From: Notolepis coatsorum
Taxonomy: Eukaryota; Chordata; Actinopteri; Aulopiformes; Paralepididae
Assembly: GCA_963971535.1 (NCBI GenBank)
Contig: OZ020598.1
Span: 99,755,674-99,819,673 of the forward strand
DNA: 64,000 nucleotides
Direction: 5' to 3'
This document shows, piece after piece, positions 45,401 to 58,828 of this stretch. The position numbers and the translations under genes are program-made. The notes under the pieces are model-generated. The model searched no databases. It saw only the letters and a list, made by a program, of their open reading frames with translations, and was not told the origin of the DNA. Within the stretch, counting starts at the first letter, position 1. Each line of letters starts with the position of its first letter.

Positions 45401-48400
45401 GAAGACAGCTAGGGACTGAGGAAGACAGCTAGGGACTGAGGAAGACAGTTAGTCACAGAGGAAGACAGCTAGGGACTGAGGAAGACAGTTAGGGACTGAG
45501 GAAGACAGCTAGGGACTGAGGAAGACAGCTAGGGACTGAGGAAGACAGCTAGGGACTGAGGAAGACAGTTAGGGACTGAGGAAGACAGTTAGGGACTGAG
45601 GAAGACAGCTAGGGACTGAGGAAGACAGTTAGGGACTGAGGAAGACAGTTAGGGACTGAGGAAGACAGTTAGGGACTGGGGAAGACAGTTAGGGACTGAG
45701 GAAGACAGTTAGGGACTGGGGAAGACAGTTAGGGACTGAGGAAGACAGTTAGGGACAGAGGAAGACAGTTAGGGACTGAGGAAGACAGCTAGGGACAGAG
45801 GAAGACAGTTAGGGGCTGAGGAAGACAGCTAGGGACTGAGGAAGACAGCTAGGGACTGAGGAAGACAGTTAGTCACAGAGGAAGACAGCTAGGGACTGAG
45901 GAAGACAGTTAGGGACTGAGGAAGACAGCTAGGGACTGAGGAAGACAGCTAGGGACTGAGGAAGACAGCTAGGGACTGAGGAAGACAGTTAGGGACTGAG
46001 GAAGACAGTTAGGGACTGAGGAAGACAGCTAGGGACTGAGGAAGACAGTTAGGGACTGAGGAAGACAGTTAGGGACTGAGGAAGACAGTTAGGGACTGAG
46101 GAAGACAGTTAGGGACTGGGGAAGACAGTTAGGGACTGAGGAAGACAGTTAGGGACAGAGGAAGACAGTTAGGGACTGAGGAAGACAGCTAGGGACAGAG
46201 GAAGACAGTTAGGGGCTGAGGAAGACAGTTAGGGACTGAGGAAGACAGTTAGGGACTGAGGAAGACAGTTAGGGACTGAGGAAGACAGCTAGGGACTGAG
46301 GAAGACAGTTAGGGACAGAGGAAGACAGTTAGGGACTGAGGAAGACAGTTAGGGGCTGAGGAAGACAGTTAGGGACTGAGGAAGACAGTTAGGGACTGAG
46401 AAAGACAGCTATTCACAGAGGAAGACAGTTAGGGACTGAGGAAGACAGCTAGGGACTGAGGAAGACAGTTAGGGACTGAGGGAGACAGTTAGGGACTGAG
46501 GAAGACAGTTAGGGACTGAGGAAGACAGTTAGGGACTGAGGAAGACAGACAGCTAGCGACTGAGGAAGACAGCTAGGGACTGAGGAAGACAGTTAGGGAC
46601 TGAGGAAGACAGCTAGGGACTGAGGAAGACAGTTAGGGACTGAGGAAGACAGTTAGGGACTGAGGAAGACAGTTAGGGACTGAGGAAGACAGCTAGCGAC
46701 TGAGGAAGACAGCTAGGGACTGAGGAAGACAGCTAGGGACTGAGGAAGACAGCTAGGGACTGAGGAAGACAGTTAGGGACTGAGGAAGACAGTTAGGGTC
46801 TGAGGAAGACAGTTAGGGACTGAGGAAGACAGTTAGCGATTGAGGAAGACAGCTAGGGACTGAGGAAGACAGTTAGGGACTGAGGAAGACAGCTAGGGAC
46901 TGAGGAAGACAGTTAGGGACTGAGGAAGACAGCTAGGGACAGAGGAAGACAGTTAGGGACTGAGGAAGACAGCTAGGGACTGAGGAAGACAGTTAGGGAC
47001 TGAGGAAGACAGCTAGGGACTGAGGAAGACAGCTAGGGACTGAGGAAGACAGATAGGGACTGAGGAAGACAGCTAGGGACTGAGGAAGACAGTTGGGACT
47101 GAGGAAGACAGCTAGGGACTGAGGAAGACAGCTAGGGGCTGAGGAAGACAGCTAGTCACAGAGGAAGACAGTTAGGGTCTGAGGAAGACAGTTAGGGACT
47201 GAGGAAGACAGCTAGCGACTGAGGAAGACAGTTAGGGACTGAGGAAGACAGTTAGGGACTGAGGAAGACAGCTAGTCACAGAGGAAGACAGCTAGGGACT
47301 GAGGAAGACAGTTACGGACTGAGGAAGACAGCTAGGGACTGAGGAAGACAGTTAGGGACTGAGGAAGACAGTTAGGGACTGAGGAAGACAGTTAGGGACT
47401 GCGGAAGACAGTTAGGGACTGAGGAAGACAGTTAGGGACTGAGGAAGACAGTTAGGGACTGAGGAAGACAGCTAGGGACTGAGGAAGACAGTTAGGGGCT
47501 GAGGAAGACAGTTAGGGACTGAGGAAGACAGTTAGGGACTGAGGAAGACAGTTAGGGACTGAGGAAGACAGCTAGGGACTGAGGATGACAGTTAGGGACT
47601 GAGGAAGACAGTTAGGGACTGAGGAAGACAGCTAGGGACTGAGGAAGACAGTTAGGGACTGAGGAAGACAGTTAGGGACTGAGGAAGACAGTTAGGGACT
47701 GGGGAAGACAGTTAGGGACTGAGGAAGACAGTTAGGGACTGGGGAAGACAGTTAGGGACTGAGGAAGACAGTTAGGGACAGAGGAAGACAGTTAGGGACT
47801 GAGGAAGACAGCTAGGGACAGAGGAAGACAGTTAGGGGCTGAGGAAGACAGTTAGGGACTGAGGAAGACAGTTAGGGACTGAGGAAGACAGCTAGGGACT
47901 GAGGAAGACAGTTAGGGACAGAGGAAGACAGTTAGGGACTGAGGAAGACAGTTAGGGGCTGAGGAAGACAGTTAGGGACTGAGGAAGACAGTTAGGGACT
48001 GAGGAAGACAGTTAGGGACTGAGAAAGACAGCTATTCACAGAGGAAGACAGCTAGGGACTGAGGAAGACAGCTAGGGACTGAGGAAGACAGCTAGGGACT
48101 GAGGAAGACAGTTAGGGACTGAGGAAGACAGTTAGGGACTGAGGAAGACAGTTAGGGACTGAGGAAGACAGCTAGGGACTGAGGAAGACAGCTAGTGACT
48201 GAGGAAGACAGCTAGGGACTGAGGAAGACAGTTAGGGACTGAGGAAGACAGCTAGGGACTGAGGAAGACAGTTAGGGACTGAGGAAGACAGTTAGGGACT
48301 GAGGAAGACAGTTAGGGACTGAGGAAGACAGCTAGCGACTGAGGAAGACAGTTACGGACTGAGGAAGACAGTTAGGGACTGAGGAAGACAGCTAGGGACT

Positions 48401-51400
48401 GAGGAAGACAGCTAGTCACAGAGGAAGACAGCTAGGGACTGAGGAAGACAGCTAGTCACAGAGGAAGACAGTTAGGGACTGAGGAAGACAGTTAGGGACT
48501 GAGGAAGACAGTTAGGGACTGAGGAAGACAGCTAGCGACTGAGGAAGACAGCTAGGGACTGAGGAAGACAGCTAGGGACTGAGGAAGACAGTTAGGGACT
48601 GAGGAAGACAGTTAGGGACTGAGGAAGACAGTTAGGGACTGAAGAAGACAGCTAGCGACTGAGGAAGACAGCTAGGAACTGAGGAAGACAGCTAGGAACT
48701 GAGGAAGACAGTTAGGGACTGAGGAAGACAGCTAGTCACAGAGGAAGACAGTTAGGGTCTGAGGAAGACAGTTAGGGACTGAGGAAGACAGTTAGGGACT
48801 GAGGAAGACAGTTAGGGACTGCGGAAGACAGCTATGGACTGGGGAAGACAGTTAGGGACTGAGGAAGACAGTTAGGGACTGAGGAAGACAGATAGGGACT
48901 GAGGAAGACAGTTAGGGACTGAGGAAGACAGCTAGGGACTGAGGAAGACAGATAGGGACTGAGGAAGACAGTTAGGGATTGAGGAAGACAGCTAGGGACT
49001 GAGGAAGACAGCTAGGGACTGAGGAAGACAGTTAGGGACTGAGGAAGACAGCTAGGGACTGAGGAAGACAGCTAGGGACTGAGGAAGACAGCTAGGGACT
49101 GAGGAAGACAGTTAGGGACTGAGGAAGACAGTTAGGGTCTGAGGAAGACAGTTAGGGACTGATGAAGACAGTTAGCGATTGAGGAAGACAGCTAGGGACT
49201 GAGGAAGACAGTTAGGGACTGAGGAAGACAGCTAGGGACTGAGGAAGACAGTTAGGGACTGAGGAAGACAGCTAGGGACAGAGGAAGACAGTTAGGGACT
49301 GAGGAAGACAGCTAGGGACTGAGGAAGACAGTTAGGGACTGAGGAAGACAGCTAGGGACTGAGGAAGACAGCTAGGGACTGAGGAAGACAGATAGGGACT
49401 GAGGAAGACAGCTAGGGACTGAGGAAGAGAGTTGGGACTGAGGAAGACAGCTAGGGACTGAGGAAGACAGCTAGGGGCTGAGGAAGACAGCTAGTCACAG
49501 AGGAAGACAGTTAGGGTCTGAGGAAGACAGTTAGGGACTGAGGAAGACAGCTAGCGACTGAGGAAGACAGTTAGGGACTGAGGAAGACAGTTAGGGACTG
49601 AGGAAGACAGCTAGTCACAGAGGAAGACAGCTAGGGACTGAGGAAGACAGTTACGGACTGAGGAAGACAGCTAGGGACTGAGGAAGACAGTTAGGGACTG
49701 AGGAAGACAGTTAGGGACTGAGGAAGACAGTTAGGGACTGCGGAAGACAGTTAGGGACTGAGGAAGACAGTTAGGGACTGAGGAAGACAGCTAGGGACTG
49801 AGGAAGACAGTTAGGGGCTGAGGAAGACAGTTAGGGACTGAGGAAGACAGTTAGGGACTGAGGAAGACAGTTAGGGACTGAGGAAGACAGCTAGGGACTG
49901 AGGATGACAGTTAGGGACTGAGGAAGACAGTTAGGGACTGAGGAAGACAGCTAGGGACTGAGGAAGACAGTTAGGGGCTGAGGAAGACAGTTAGGGACTG
50001 AGGAAGACAGTTAGGGACTGAGGAAGACAGTTAGGGACTGAGGAAGACAGCTAGGGACTGAGGATGACAGTTAGGGACTGAGGAAGACAGTTAGGGACTG
50101 AGGAAGACAGCTAGGGACTGAGGAAGACAGCTAGGGACTGGGGAAGACAGTTAGGGACTGAGGAAGACAGTTAGGGACAGAGGAAGACAGTTAGGGACTG
50201 AGGAAGACAGCTAGGGACAGAGGAAGACAGTTAGGGGCTGAGGAAGACAGCTAGGGACTGAGGAAGACAGCTAGGGACTGAGGAAGACAGTTAGTCACAG
50301 AGGAAGACAGCTAGGGACTGAGGAAGACAGTTAGGGACTGAGGAAGACAGCTAGGGACTGAGGAAGACAGCTAGCGACTGAGGAAGACAGCTAGGGACTG
50401 AGGAAGACAGTTAGGGACTGAGGAAGACAGTTAGGGACTGAGGAAGACAGTTAGGGACTGAGGAAGACAGCTAGGGACTGAGGAAGACAGCTAGGGACTG
50501 AGGAAGACAGTTAGTCACAGAGGAAGACAGCTAGGGACTGAGGAAGACAGTTAGGGACTGAGGAAGACAGCTAGGGACTGAGGAAGACAGCTAGGGACTG
50601 AGGAAGACAGCTAGGGACTGAGGAAGACAGTTAGGGACTGAGGAAGACAGTTAGGGACTGAGGAAGACAGCTAGGGACTGAGGAAGACAGTTAGGGACTG
50701 AGGAAGACAGTTAGGGACTGAGGAAGACAGTTAGGGACTGGGGAAGACAGTTAGGGACTGAGGAAGACAGTTAGGGACTGGGGAAGACAGTTAGGGACTG
50801 AGGAAGACAGTTAGGGACAGAGGAAGACAGTTAGGGACTGAGGAAGACAGCTAGGGACAGAGGAAGACAGTTAGGGGCTGAGGAAGACAGCTAGGGACTG
50901 AGGAAGACAGCTAGGGACTGAGGAAGACAGTTAGTCACAGAGGAAGACAGCTAGGGACTGAGGAAGACAGTTAGGGACTGAGGAAGACAGCTAGGGACTG
51001 AGGAAGACAGCTAGGGACTGAGGAAGACAGCTAGGGACTGAGGAAGACAGTTAGGGACTGAGGAAGACAGTTAGGGACTGAGGAAGACAGCTAGGGACTG
51101 AGGAAGACAGTTAGGGACTGAGGAAGACAGTTAGGGACTGAGGAAGACAGTTAGGGACTGAGGAAGACAGTTAGGGACTGGGGAAGACAGTTAGGGACTG
51201 AGGAAGACAGTTAGGGACAGAGGAAGACAGTTAGGGACTGAGGAAGACAGCTAGGGACAGAGGAAGACAGTTAGGGGCTGAGGAAGACAGTTAGGGACTG
51301 AGGAAGACAGTTAGGGACTGAGGAAGACAGTTAGGGACTGAGGAAGACAGCTAGGGACTGAGGAAGACAGTTAGGGACAGAGGAAGACAGTTAGGGACTG

Positions 51401-54400
51401 AGGAAGACAGTTAGGGGCTGAGGAAGACAGTTAGGGACTGAGGAAGACAGTTAGGGACTGAGAAAGACAGCTATTCACAGAGGAAGACAGTTAGGGACTG
51501 AGGAAGACAGCTAGGGACTGAGGAAGACAGTTAGGGACTGAGGGAGACAGTTAGGGACTGAGGAAGACAGTTAGGGACTGAGGAAGACAGTTAGGGACTG
51601 AGGAAGACAGACAGCTAGCGACTGAGGAAGACAGCTAGGGACTGAGGAAGACAGTTAGGGACTGAGGAAGACAGCTAGGGACTGAGGAAGACAGTTAGGG
51701 ACTGAGGAAGACAGTTAGGGACTGAGGAAGACAGTTAGGGACTGAGGAAGACAGCTAGCGACTGAGGAAGACAGCTAGGGACTGAGGAAGACAGCTAGGG
51801 ACTGAGGAAGACAGCTAGGGACTGAGGAAGACAGTTAGGGACTGAGGAAGACAGTTAGGGTCTGAGGAAGACAGTTAGGGACTGAGGAAGACAGTTAGCG
51901 ATTGAGGAAGACAGCTAGGGACTGAGGAAGACAGTTAGGGACTGAGGAAGACAGCTAGGGACTGAGGAAGACAGTTAGGGACTGAGGAAGACAGCTAGGG
52001 ACAGAGGAAGACAGTTAGGGACTGAGGAAGACAGCTAGGGACTGAGGAAGACAGTTAGGGACTGAGGAAGACAGCTAGGGACTGAGGAAGACAGCTAGGG
52101 ACTGAGGAAGACAGATAGGGACTGAGGAAGACAGCTAGGGACTGAGGAAGACAGTTGGGACTGAGGAAGACAGCTAGGGACTGAGGAAGACAGCTAGGGG
52201 CTGAGGAAGACAGCTAGTCACAGAGGAAGACAGTTAGGGTCTGAGGAAGACAGTTAGGGACTGAGGAAGACAGCTAGCGACTGAGGAAGACAGTTAGGGA
52301 CTGAGGAAGACAGTTAGGGACTGAGGAAGACAGCTAGTCACAGAGGAAGACAGCTAGGGACTGAGGAAGACAGTTACGGACTGAGGAAGACAGCTAGGGA
52401 CTGAGGAAGACAGTTAGGGACTGAGGAAGACAGTTAGGGACTGAGGAAGACAGTTAGGGACTGCGGAAGACAGTTAGGGACTGAGGAAGACAGTTAGGGA
52501 CTGAGGAAGACAGTTAGGGACTGAGGAAGACAGCTAGGGACTGAGGAAGACAGTTAGGGGCTGAGGAAGACAGTTAGGGACTGAGGAAGACAGTTAGGGA
52601 CTGAGGAAGACAGTTAGGGACTGAGGAAGACAGCTAGGGACTGAGGATGACAGTTAGGGACTGAGGAAGACAGTTAGGGACTGAGGAAGACAGCTAGGGA
52701 CTGAGGAAGACAGTTAGGGACTGAGGAAGACAGTTAGGGACTGAGGAAGACAGTTAGGGACTGGGGAAGACAGTTAGGGACTGAGGAAGACAGTTAGGGA
52801 CTGGGGAAGACAGTTAGGGACTGAGGAAGACAGTTAGGGACAGAGGAAGACAGTTAGGGACTGAGGAAGACAGCTAGGGACAGAGGAAGACAGTTAGGGG
52901 CTGAGGAAGACAGTTAGGGACTGAGGAAGACAGTTAGGGACTGAGGAAGACAGCTAGGGACTGAGGAAGACAGTTAGGGACAGAGGAAGACAGTTAGGGA
53001 CTGAGGAAGACAGTTAGGGGCTGAGGAAGACAGTTAGGGACTGAGGAAGACAGTTAGGGACTGAGGAAGACAGTTAGGGACTGAGAAAGACAGCTATTCA
53101 CAGAGGAAGACAGCTAGGGACTGAGGAAGACAGCTAGGGACTGAGGAAGACAGCTAGGGACTGAGGAAGACAGTTAGGGACTGAGGAAGACAGTTAGGGA
53201 CTGAGGAAGACAGTTAGGGACTGAGGAAGACAGCTAGGGACTGAGGAAGACAGCTAGTGACTGAGGAAGACAGCTAGGGACTGAGGAAGACAGTTAGGGA
53301 CTGAGGAAGACAGCTAGGGACTGAGGAAGACAGTTAGGGACTGAGGAAGACAGTTAGGGACTGAGGAAGACAGTTAGGGACTGAGGAAGACAGCTAGCGA
53401 CTGAGGAAGACAGTTACGGACTGAGGAAGACAGTTAGGGACTGAGGAAGACAGCTAGGGACTGAGGAAGACAGCTAGTCACAGAGGAAGACAGCTAGGGA
53501 CTGAGGAAGACAGCTAGTCACAGAGGAAGACAGTTAGGGACTGAGGAAGACAGTTAGGGACTGAGGAAGACAGTTAGGGACTGAGGAAGACAGCTAGCGA
53601 CTGAGGAAGACAGCTAGGGACTGAGGAAGACAGCTAGGGACTGAGGAAGACAGTTAGGGACTGAGGAAGACAGTTAGGGACTGAGGAAGACAGTTAGGGA
53701 CTGAAGAAGACAGCTAGCGACTGAGGAAGACAGCTAGGAACTGAGGAAGACAGCTAGGAACTGAGGAAGACAGTTAGGGACTGAGGAAGACAGCTAGTCA
53801 CAGAGGAAGACAGTTAGGGTCTGAGGAAGACAGTTAGGGACTGAGGAAGACAGTTAGGGACTGAGGAAGACAGTTAGGGACTGCGGAAGACAGCTATGGA
53901 CTGGGGAAGACAGTTAGGGACTGAGGAAGACAGTTAGGGACTGAGGAAGACAGATAGGGACTGAGGAAGACAGTTAGGGACTGAGGAAGACAGCTAGGGA
54001 CTGAGGAAGACAGATAGGGACTGAGGAAGACAGTTAGGGATTGAGGAAGACAGCTAGGGACTGAGGAAGACAGCTAGGGACTGAGGAAGACAGTTAGGGA
54101 CTGAGGAAGACAGCTAGGGACTGAGGAAGACAGCTAGGGACTGAGGAAGACAGCTAGGGACTGAGGAAGACAGTTAGGGACTGAGGAAGACAGTTAGGGT
54201 CTGAGGAAGACAGTTAGGGACTGATGAAGACAGTTAGCGATTGAGGAAGACAGCTAGGGACTGAGGAAGACAGTTAGGGACTGAGGAAGACAGCTAGGGA
54301 CTGAGGAAGACAGTTAGGGACTGAGGAAGACAGCTAGGGACAGAGGAAGACAGTTAGGGACTGAGGAAGACAGCTAGGGACTGAGGAAGACAGTTAGGGA

Positions 54401-57400
54401 CTGAGGAAGACAGCTAGGGACTGAGGAAGACAGCTAGGGACTGAGGAAGACAGATAGGGACTGAGGAAGACAGCTAGGGACTGAGGAAGAGAGTTGGGAC
54501 TGAGGAAGACAGCTAGGGACTGAGGAAGACAGCTAGGGGCTGAGGAAGACAGCTAGTCACAGAGGAAGACAGTTAGGGTCTGAGGAAGACAGTTAGGGAC
54601 TGAGGAAGACAGCTAGCGACTGAGGAAGACAGTTAGGGACTGAGGAAGACAGTTAGGGACTGAGGAAGACAGCTAGTCACAGAGGAAGACAGCTAGGGAC
54701 TGAGGAAGACAGTTACGGACTGAGGAAGACAGCTAGGGACTGAGGAAGACAGTTAGGGACTGAGGAAGACAGTTAGGGACTGAGGAAGACAGTTAGGGAC
54801 TGCGGAAGACAGTTAGGGACTGAGGAAGACAGTTAGGGACTGAGGAAGACAGCTAGGGACTGAGGAAGACAGTTAGGGGCTGAGGAAGACAGTTAGGGAC
54901 TGAGGAAGACAGTTAGGGACTGAGGAAGACAGTTAGGGACTGAGGAAGACAGCTAGGGACTGAGGATGACAGTTAGGGACTGAGGAAGACAGTTAGGGAC
55001 TGAGGAAGACAGCTAGGGACTGAGGAAGACAGTTAGGGACTGAGGAAGACAGTTAGGGACTGAGGAAGACAGTTAGGGACTGGGGAAGACAGTTAGGGAC
55101 TGAGGAAGACAGTTAGGGACTGGGGAAGACAGTTAGGGACTGAGGAAGACAGTTAGGGACAGAGGAAGACAGTTAGGGACTGAGGAAGACAGCTAGGGAC
55201 AGAGGAAGACAGTTAGGGGCTGAGGAAGACAGTTAGGGACTGAGGAAGACAGTTAGGGACTGAGGAAGACAGCTAGGGACTGAGGAAGACAGTTAGGGAC
55301 AGAGGAAGACAGTTAGGGACTGAGGAAGACAGTTAGGGGCTGAGGAAGACAGTTAGGGACTGAGGAAGACAGTTAGGGACTGAGGAAGACAGTTAGGGAC
55401 TGAGAAAGACAGCTATTCACAGAGGAAGACAGCTAGGGACTGAGGAAGACAGCTAGGGACTGAGGAAGACAGCTAGGGACTGAGGAAGACAGTTAGGGAC
55501 TGAGGAAGACAGTTAGGGACTGAGGAAGACAGTTAGGGACTGAGGAAGACAGCTAGGGACTGAGGAAGACAGCTAGCGACTGAGGAAGACAGCTAGGGAC
55601 TGAGGAAGACAGTTAGGGACTGAGGAAGACAGCTAGGGACTGAGGAAGACAGTTAGGGACTGAGGAAGACAGTTAGGGACTGAGGAAGACAGTTAGGGAC
55701 TGAGGAAGACAGCTAGCGACTGAGGAAGACAGTTACGGACTGAGGAAGACAGTTAGGGACTGAGGAAGACAGCTAGGGACTGAGGAAGACAGCTAGTCAC
55801 AGAGGAAGACAGCTAGGGACTGAGGAAGACAGCTAGTCACAGAGGAAGACAGTTAGGGACTGAGGAAGACAGTTAGGGACTGAGGAAGACAGTTAGGGAC
55901 TGAGGAAGACAGCTAGCGACTGAGGAAGACAGCTAGGGACTGAGGAAGACAGCTAGGGACTGAGGAAGACAGCTAGCGACTGAGGAAGATAGCTAGGGAC
56001 TGAGGAAGACAGTTAGGGACTGAGGAAGACAGTTAGGGACTGAGGAAGACAGCTAGGGGCTGAGGAAGACAGTTAGGGACTGAGGAAGACAGTTAGGGAC
56101 TGAGGAAGACAGCTAGGGACAGAGGAAGACAGTTAGGGACTGAGGAAGACAGCTAGTCACAGAGGAAGACAGCTAGGGACTGAGGAAGACAGCTAGCGAC
56201 TGAGGAAGACAGCTAGGGACTGAGGAAGACAGTTAGGGACTGAGGAAGACAGTTAGGGACTGAGGAAGACAGTTAGGGACTGAGGAAGACAGCTAGGGAC
56301 TGAGGAAGACAGCTAGGGACTGAGGAAGACAGTTAGTCACAGAGGAAGACAGCTAGGGACTGAGGAAGACAGTTAGGGACTGAGGAAGACAGCTAGGGAC
56401 TGAGGAAGACAGCTAGGGACTGAGGAAGACAGCTAGGGACTGAGGAAGACAGCTAGGGACTGAGGAAGACAGTTAGGGACTGAGGAAGACAGTTAGGGAC
56501 TGAGGAAGACAGTTAGGGACTGAAGAAGACAGCTAGCGACTGAGGAAGACAGCTAGGAACTGAGGAAGACAGCTAGGAACTGAGGAAGACAGTTAGGGAC
56601 TGAGGAAGACAGCTAGTCACAGAGGAAGACAGTTAGGGTCTGAGGAAGACAGTTAGGGACTGAGGAAGACAGTTAGGGACTGAGGAAGACAGTTAGGGAC
56701 TGAGGAAGACAGCTATGGACTGGGGAAGACAGTTAGGGACTGAGGAAGACAGTTAGGGACTGAGGAAGATAGATAAGGACTGAGGAAGACAGTTAGGGAC
56801 TGAGGAAGACAGCTAGGGACTGAGGAAGACAGTTGGGGACTGAGGAAGACAGTTAGGGACTGAGGAAGACAGTTAGGGACTGAGGAAGACAGTTAGGGAC
56901 AGAGGAAGACAGTTAGGGACTGAGGAAGACAGCTAGGGACTGGGGAAGACAGTTAGGGACAGATAAAGACAGTTAGGGACTGAGGAAGACAGCTAGGGAC
57001 TGAGGAAGACAGCTAGGGACAGAGGAAGACAGTTAGGGACTGAGGAAGACAGTTAGGGACTGAGGAAGACAGCTAGGGACAGAGGAAGACAGTTAGGGAC
57101 TGAGGAAGACAGTTAGGGACTGAGGAAGACAGCTAGGGACTGAGGAAGACAGCTAGGGACTGAGGAAGACAGCTAGGGACTGGGGAAGACAGTTAGGGGC
57201 TGGGGAAGACAGTTAGGGACTGAGGAAGACAGTTAGGGACTGAGGAAGACAGCTAGGGACTGAGGAAGACAGTTAGGGACTGAGGAAGACAGTTAGGGAC
57301 TGGGGAAGACAGTTAGGGACTGAGGAAGACAGTTAGGGACTGAGGAAGACAGCTATGGACTGGGGAAGACAGTTAGGGACTGAGGAAGACAGTTAGGGAC

Positions 57401-57994
57401 TGAGGAAGACAGCTAGGGACTGAGGAAGACAGCTAGCGACTGAGGAAGACAGCTATGGACTGAGGAAGACAGTTAGGGACTGAGGAAGACAGTTAGGGAC
57501 TGAGGAAGACAGCTAGGGACTGAGGAAGACAGTTAGGGACTGAGGAAGACAGTTAGGGACTGAGGAAGACAGCTAGCGACTGAGGAAGACAGCTATGGAC
57601 TGAGGAAGACAGTTAGGGACTGAGGAAGACAGTTAGGGACTGATAAGACAGCTAGGGACTGAGGAAGACAGCTATGGACTGATAAGACAGCTAGGGACTG
57701 AGGAAGACAGTTAGGGACTGAGGAAGACAGTTAGGGACTGAGGAAGACAGTTAGGGACTGAGGAAGACAGCTAGGGACTGAGGAAGACAGTTAGGGACTG
57801 AGGAAGACAGTTAGGGACTGAGGAAGACAGTTAGGGACTGAGGAAGACAGCTAGGGACAGAGGAAGACAGTTAGGGACTGAGGAAGACAGTTAGGGACTG
57901 AGGAAGACAGCTAGGGACTGAGGAAGACAGTTAGGGACTGAGGAAGACAGCTAGGGACTGAGGAAGACAGCTAGTCACAGAGGAAGACAGTTAG
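42453..57994. repeat. 20-bp satellite array, right block
   Basis: About 777 copies of the same monomer as the left block. Rare variants recur exactly 5,062 bp apart: GGATGAC at 42521/47583/52645 and 44840/49902/54964, GACTGCGG followed by CTATGG at 43755/48817/53879, and the 24-bp slip at 46541/51603. The slip at 35064 is also 5,062 bp from 46541 once the L2 is subtracted, so the period crosses the insertion. The third copy breaks at about 55030, where the sequence jumps back to an earlier phase of the unit. No coding potential. Confidence 0.97.
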
Positions 57995-58422
57995 CGGCAC
58001 GGTGGTGTAGTGGTTAACACTGTCGCCTCACAGCAAGAAGGTCCAGGGTTCGATTCCCGCTTGGGGACCAGGTTTCCATGATGCCAGTTACCCAGGTGGG
58101 GTATCTCCCAGGCCTTTCTGTGTGGAGTTTGCATGTTCTCCCCGTGCTCGCAAGGGTTTCCCCCCCGATAAGATAAACCCAATGGAAAAACATGCACAAC
58201 AACAAGATCGCTAACGCTGTGGCGTCCTTGACGAAGACGGACAGGAGCACTTGGATTGGTCCCCTGGCGCGGCTCACGTTGACGCCTGTCTGCTCCCGGC
58301 TGCCCTTGGGGGGGAAGGACGACGGGATGGGTTAATCGCAGATACGAATTGCATGCATGCATCGCATGTGTGCCAATTGATGACCTCGGAGCAGGTCCTA
58401 AATTATAAATTATCCTAAATTA
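57995..58422 (+). mobile_element. tRNA-headed SINE-like element in the satellite
   Basis: The head CGGCACGGTGGTGTAGTGG, then TTAACACTGTCGCCTCACAG, is a very widespread fish repeat. It contains an A-box-like segment and a perfect B box GGTTCGATTCC at 58047-58057. The right part (58160-58400) is not one I recognise and may be a composite. TTAG occurs on both edges (57991-57994 and 58423-58426), but since TTAG belongs to the satellite monomer this is weak evidence of a target duplication. The 3' end is AT-rich (AAATTAT repeats) rather than poly(A). Confidence 0.7.
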
Positions 58423-58613
58423 TTAGGGACTGATAAGACAGCTAGGGACTGAGGAAGACAGTTAGGGGCTGAGGAAGACAGCTAGGGACTCAGGAAGACA
58501 GTTAGGGACTGAGGAAGACAGTTAGGGACTGAGGAAGACAGTTAGGGACTGAGGAAGGGAATAAATACACAGGGAAGACAGTTAGGGACTGAGGAAGACA
58601 GCTAGGGACTGGG
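58423..58613. repeat. Degenerate right end of the 20-bp satellite
   Basis: About nine monomers, with a deleted unit (GACTGATAAGACAG) and an inserted GGGAATAAATACACAG at about 58557-58572. Decay at the array edge is typical of satellites. Confidence 0.9.
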
Positions 58614-58637
58614 GTCCACACACGACAGAGAGTCTGG

Positions 58638-58828
58638 GTGCGTTCAGTAGAAAGCTATCTGTCTGCATGTTAGCCTACCTTAGTACAATGAATGGAAACG
58701 GACATGGCCGGTTAGCCTTCTGGAGAGGCCTTAGTTGGACAAGGCCTAGGCTAACCGGCCGTGTCCGCTTCCATTCATTGTGCTAAGCTAGGCTAACGTG
58801 CAGCCATATCGCTTTCTACTGAACGCAC
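58638..58828. mobile_element. Foldback element (191-bp near-perfect hairpin)
   Basis: The left arm begins GTGCGTTCAGTAGAAAGC and the right arm ends GCTTTCTACTGAACGCAC. Arms of about 80 bp pair with only a few mismatches, including AACCGGCC/GGCCGGTT and CAATGAATGGAA/TTCCATTCATTG, around a loop of about 25 bp (GAGAGGCCTTAGTTGG). No target duplication is obvious. Probably a MITE; transcribed RNA would be a long hairpin. Confidence 0.8.

Noticed and set aside
21677..57994. CRISPR-like regular array
   Set aside because: Units are contiguous 20-bp monomers with point variants. There are no constant repeats separated by unique spacers, no cas genes, and the setting is a vertebrate genome.
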